Position numbers and translations under genes: made by a program. A DNA stretch of 64,000 nucleotides from NCBI GenBank assembly GCA_033297075.1, contig MU858075.1, positions 8,446-72,445 on the forward strand, written 5' to 3'. Position 1 is the stretch's first letter. Every line of letters begins with the position of its first letter. The notes beneath the pieces are model-generated. The model saw only the letters and a program-made list of their open reading frames with translations. It ran no database searches and was not told the origin of the DNA. This stretch comes from Rhypophila decipiens (Eukaryota; Ascomycota; Sordariomycetes; Sordariales; Naviculisporaceae). Below are positions 60,769 through 64,000 of the stretch, piece by piece.

Positions 60769-61966
60769 ATGGGCACTCACACTCACCAGAACAAGGAGTT
60801 CTTCAAGTAAATATGTCCACATACTATTTCACAGAGTGTGATCCAGATGGAACATCCATTGAACAAAAATCGCTAATACAAGTCGTGCGTTTAGCAATGA
60901 AGCGGCCAACTATGACGCCAGGCATGAGAAGACGCTAGACCAAATCATCCAAGAGATTCGTGCTCGGTTGGACTTTATTGGAGTCGACTGGGTTGCCGAT
61001 GACGACGACAATGACAACGAGGGTGAGGATGGCAAGCCAAGCTCTGGAAAGACTGTACGATTGCTGGATTATGCTTGCGGTACAGGCGTTGGTAAGCGCA
61101 ATCCGGAGATCTCTAGAATTAAACTTGGCTGATAAGATTCCATTGTTAGTTTCGAGAGTGAGTTGAGAGACCACCGTTATAATGTTCTCCCCTTGAGAGT
61201 TCATGGCATCGAAACTGACGCTGGTCTTGTAAAGGCTCTGGCTCCATATACAACCCAATGCGTCGGCATCGACCTGTCTGAAAACATGGTAGCCGCCTAC
61301 AATGCTCGAGCGGAGAACCAGGTAAGAAACCCATCGCCCACGTGGTCACATTCCGTGCTTGTCACGGCCAGCTTGTTCTGATCCAGGAGCCGCCAACGAG
61401 GCATATGACTGACTCTCTCTGAACCACCAGGGCCTCGCAACTGAGGAGATGCACGCGTACCAAGGAAACATCTGCGACCCTGAAGATCCGAGCCCGGCCG
61501 CCCTCGCTTCTCCCGGGTTTCACAACTTTGATATCGCCGCCGTGGGCCTGGGATTCCATCATTTTGACGACCCGGAACTAGCTGCGACGAGGCTGGCAGA
61601 GCGTCTTCGGCCCGGCGGCGTTCTCCTCATCCTTGACTTTCTGCCTCATGGAAAGTTTGATGTGAGTAGTAGTCATCTCTTTTAACTTAGTAGTTATTCC
61701 CTTCGTCTCGGTTATTGCCAAGTACTAATATGTTTCCTAAAATATAGACTCATCATCCAGCTGCCCACACCGTCACACACCACGGCTTCTCCGAGGACCA
61801 GATCAAGGGCATTTTCACCAAGGCAGGTGTCGGGAAGGACTTTGCCCTGGACGAAGTGTCTAGGGATATCAAGTTCAACCGACCAGCTTTGGCGGATCAT
61901 AACCACGATCATGGATCGTCTCAGATGCACAGGCGGCTTTTTCTCGCCAGGGGCACCAAGGCTTGA
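60769..61966 (+). CDS. class I SAM-dependent methyltransferase
   Basis: Six exons: 60769-60806, 60895-61091, 61150-61157, 61235-61321, 61431-61661 and 61748-61966; introns of 88, 58, 77, 109 and 86 nt; 259 residues. Exon 3 is only 8 nt and codes for Val-Ser-Arg directly behind SAM motif I. The fold's landmarks are motif I LLDYACGTGVVSRALAPY (about 69-86), the acidic loop with CVGIDLSENMVAAYN, the strand DIAAVGLGFHHFDDPELA, and LRPGGVLLILDFLP. The N-terminal NKEFF...YDARHEKTLD resembles fungal methyltransferases that act on small molecules or proteins. A His-rich stretch lies in the C-terminal 70 residues (THHPAAH, THHGF, DHNHDHG). The substrate is unknown. Confidence 0.9.
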
Positions 61967-62507
61967 TTGTATTTGTGCTGTGACCTGAGCAGGAAAGGAA
62001 GCAGAAAAATGATAACAACTATATGCCTGCGTCTTGTTTACTATGTCTCCAGACTGAGGTAAGCATTCCACGGTAAAAGGAGCATTGCTCATGACCTCAC
62101 AGGCGTCAATTGTGTTCTTTATGTAATCAAAAACCTATAAACCAAGTCGCTTGTACATTTAGCATCCTTATCAAGACATGTATTCTCCACTTGCTTATTT
62201 ACCGTCCATGATATACTGTACTCGTTTATATCACAAGTGTTCCCTAGGTATGTAGAAACCAGTTGAGAACCAAGAACTCCACGATGCCCCGAAATGCTGC
62301 ACCACAGAAGCTACAGACCCAAAGAAGGCGTTATCCAGGCAACAAGTACCTATGTCATATTCCGACATACCTCTCCGCTCCCCAAATACAAAGTCCTCAT
62401 CATCATCTCCTCCTTTTTCTCTTGCTGTTGTCCTCGGCCGTGACATGTCTGGTGTCTACCAGCTGCAATGCCCAACCCCGACAACCCGTTCCATAACAAA
62501 ACACCCA
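61967..62507. other. intergenic between the methyltransferase gene and the inverted-repeat element
   Basis: 3' UTR and spacer. A C/T-rich tract lies near 62395-62440. No exon was seen. Confidence 0.45.
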
Positions 62508-62514
62508 TTAACAA

Positions 62515-62902
62515 GGCGCCTAATATTCAGGCACTACTACTCTCATATACAGGCACCAGTCCAATTTAACTTTCCAGAATAGAGGGATTTATTCGAGCTA
62601 GTTAAGGCATTTATTCCAGCCAGTCAAGGTATTTATTCTAGCCAGTTAAGCCATTTATTCTAGCTAGTTAAGGTATTTATTCCAGTCTAGACTATCTAGT
62701 AAAGGCCTCTATTTTAGTATAGTTAAGGCATTTATTCCAGCTAGTTAAGGTATTTATTCTAGCCAGTCAGGGCCTCTATTCTAGTCTAGTCAAGGTATTT
62801 ATTAAGTCTAGTTAATGTATTTATTCCAATAAGGTTAGTGCCTATATGTGAAGAGACTGGTGCCTGTATATAAGAGGACTGGTGCCTGTATATTAGGGGC
62901 CC
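62515..62902. mobile_element. short non-autonomous element with terminal inverted repeats (MITE-like)
   Basis: A 388-bp block is bounded by imperfect inverted repeats: left 62515-62562 (begins GGCGCCTAATATTCAGGCAC) and right 62854-62902 (ends GTGCCTGTATATTAGGGGCCC). Each arm holds two copies of an ACTGGTGCCTGTATAT-type word. Identical TTAACAA heptamers flank it at 62508-62514 and 62903-62909, as expected for a target-site duplication. The interior is a minisatellite with no coding capacity. The exact ends are uncertain, since TTAA alone could be the duplicated target. The transposase family is unknown. Confidence 0.6.
62585..62835. repeat. ~22-bp degenerate minisatellite inside the element
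   Basis: About eleven imperfect head-to-tail units of the form AGTTAAGGTATTTATTCTAGCC fill the middle of the inverted-repeat element. Units vary at a few positions, some with GGCCTCTATT in place of GGTATTTATT. Confidence 0.85.
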
Positions 62903-63012
62903 TTAACAAACAGCCCTGGTTTCTCATATGCCGCCACCGCCTCCTTGCACATCTCAATCTCACCCTCGCAGTCGGGCTGTTGTTGTCCATCACTTGAACA
63001 GCTGATATCATG

Positions 63013-63063
63013 CCGCTGCTGCTGCTACTGCTGCTGCTGCCAACCACCACCACCACCACCACC
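63013..63063. repeat. trinucleotide tracts (CTG)n and (ACC)n
   Basis: Adjacent CTG and ACC tracts on the plus strand, read as Gln and Gly runs on the minus strand, at the 3' end of the LRR/F-box-like gene. Confidence 0.95.
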
Positions 63064-64000
63064 GCCCACCTCATTAATCACGACAACAGTCTCCCACGTC
63101 GCCACCGGCAGCAGCGGACCTGTCTTTCTGCTCCTCATCCTCCTCCCCCTGCTCCTCCTCAGAATATCCAAGATCCTCTCTTCTGCGCATATCTCATCAT
63201 CTCCATCTGGGAATTGTGCGTGGCCCGCTACAGTCTTGATACATGTAATCAGCGTTAGATTCCTCAACCTCTTTAATTTCCACATCTGACCCTGAAACTT
63301 TCCTAAAGAGGGATGAAACACGTTGATGTCTATTTCTAGCGATTCCAGCCTCGTCATGGACCTTGCTAGTCGTCCAAGGGAGGTGACACTCAGGAGGAGG
63401 TGATCGGCAGTGGTGGTGGTGCTAAACGCTTGATGATGATGGCGAAATATTAGCCGTTTCAAAGTGCCCGAGTGGCGGAGGAGAGCGTCGATGGGGAAAG
63501 AGGCAATATCGACTGTTAGATGCAGGCTATGAAGGGCGTGGATGTGGTCCCGTATTAGGCTGTGGATTATGGATGCTGCTGCTGCTTCTTGACTCTGCTC
63601 TCGGCTTTCGTCGCCATTGCTGCGATGATGATGTTGGATGATTCCAGAATCGTCCACGCGCAGGGTATGCAAATTCGCAAAGTCGCCCAGACGACAAGAC
63701 ACCGAGGAGAAGAAATTAAATGCCGAGACCGAGACCAGCTCGAGCGAGCGGATCTTGCTAAAGTCCCAGTGTAGGGCGGCTTCTTCTACCCCGTGGGTCC
63801 AGTCGTACGACCGGAGGGTGAGCTCTTTGAACGCTGGCAGCCGTTCGCCTTGGTCAAAGTAGAACCGTGTGGGCGTCTTTTCGTTGTCCCGGTATCGGAA
63901 TACCTCGAGAGATTTGGACGCGAGTAGGAGTTCTTTGAGCGAAGGGAGATGGGGCTCTGCGGCGCATACCGCGGTTGGGTGCTGGACTGTGGTTTCGAGC
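63025..64000 (-). CDS. LRR/F-box-like protein, 3' part (5' end beyond the window)
   Basis: One minus-strand frame is open from the right edge to TAG at 63025 (about 325 codons). It shows repeated Leu-rich strands spaced like fungal F-box/LRR proteins: PSLKELLLASKSLEVFRYRD, FKELTLRSYDWTHG, KIRSLELVSVSAFNF, FANLHTLRVDDSG, LHSLHLTVDIASFP, LESLEIDINVF and LRNLTLITCIKTV. An F-box, if present, would be upstream and out of view; such proteins act as substrate adaptors of SCF ubiquitin ligases. After an eight-Gly and four-Gln run the TAG falls inside the CAG tract, and the same frame then continues for 43 codons to TAA at 62893, within the inverted-repeat element. Confidence 0.75.
   Translation of the reverse strand, partial: LETTVQHPTAVCAAEPHLPSLKELLLASKSLEVFRYRDNEKTPTRFYFDQGERLPAFKELTLRSYDWTHGVEEAALHWDFSKIRSLELVSVSAFNFFSSVSCRLGDFANLHTLRVDDSGIIQHHHRSNGDESREQSQEAAAASIIHSLIRDHIHALHSLHLTVDIASFPIDALLRHSGTLKRLIFRHHHQAFSTTTTADHLLLSVTSLGRLARSMTRLESLEIDINVFHPSLGKFQGQMWKLKRLRNLTLITCIKTVAGHAQFPDGDDEICAEERILDILRRSRGRRMRSRKTGPLLPVATWETVVVINEVGGGGGGGGWQQQQ

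Overview
This window is nuclear DNA of a filamentous ascomycete (Pezizomycotina). Three things show this. Almost every gene carries short introns of about 50-90 nt with GTRNGT donors, CTAAC/CTGAC-type branch sites and YAG acceptors. The recognisable proteins (PMT1-subfamily O-mannosyltransferase, Rim2-type nucleotide carrier, SHB17, Ubp6, SNX3, a Zn2Cys6 regulator) have fungal forms. There are no operons. A Sordariomycete is my guess, but the sequence does not prove it. All exon junctions were read by eye; for each confident gene the exon lengths sum to a multiple of three.

Layout. 0-0.4 kb: a CTA microsatellite and AT-rich DNA. 0.9-31 kb, gene-dense: a PAP2 lipid phosphatase (1.6-2.9 kb), an unrecognised Cys-cluster protein with a GC-AG intron (4.6-5.9), PMT1-type mannosyltransferase (7.0-10.1, minus), SF3a subunit 1 (11.0-12.7), SNX3 (14.2-14.8, with a long in-frame 3' extension to 15.1), Rim2-type carrier (15.8-17.1, minus), an RRM protein (19.0-21.5, minus), an unrecognised small gene (22.6-23.1), ARPC4 (23.7-24.7, minus, eight exons), Ubp6 (25.2-27.0), a small one-TM protein (27.7-28.2, minus) and SHB17 (29.4-30.7). 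31-58 kb is gene-poor: the only gene I can support well is a proline-rich Zn2Cys6 factor (37.8-39.1, minus), with weak candidates at 32.1-32.3 and 43.9-44.2 kb. 58-64 kb: a small two-exon gene, a broken secreted-protein gene, a class I methyltransferase with an 8-nt exon, a short inverted-repeat element with an apparent target duplication, and the 3' part of an LRR/F-box-like gene running off the right edge.

The confident genes are housekeeping functions in unrelated pathways: ER O-mannosylation, splicing, endosomal sorting, mitochondrial nucleotide transport, actin branching, proteasomal deubiquitination and the riboneogenic pentose-phosphate step. They are independent transcription units, some sharing divergent promoter regions (pmt1/sf3a1, arpc4/ubp6, the TM protein/shb17). 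The right end looks like accessory DNA: broken genes, a transposon-like element and lineage-specific small proteins. I found no clear new multi-gene system. The best leads are the SNX3 extension, the inverted-repeat element, the broken secreted-protein gene and the very long GC-normal gene desert.
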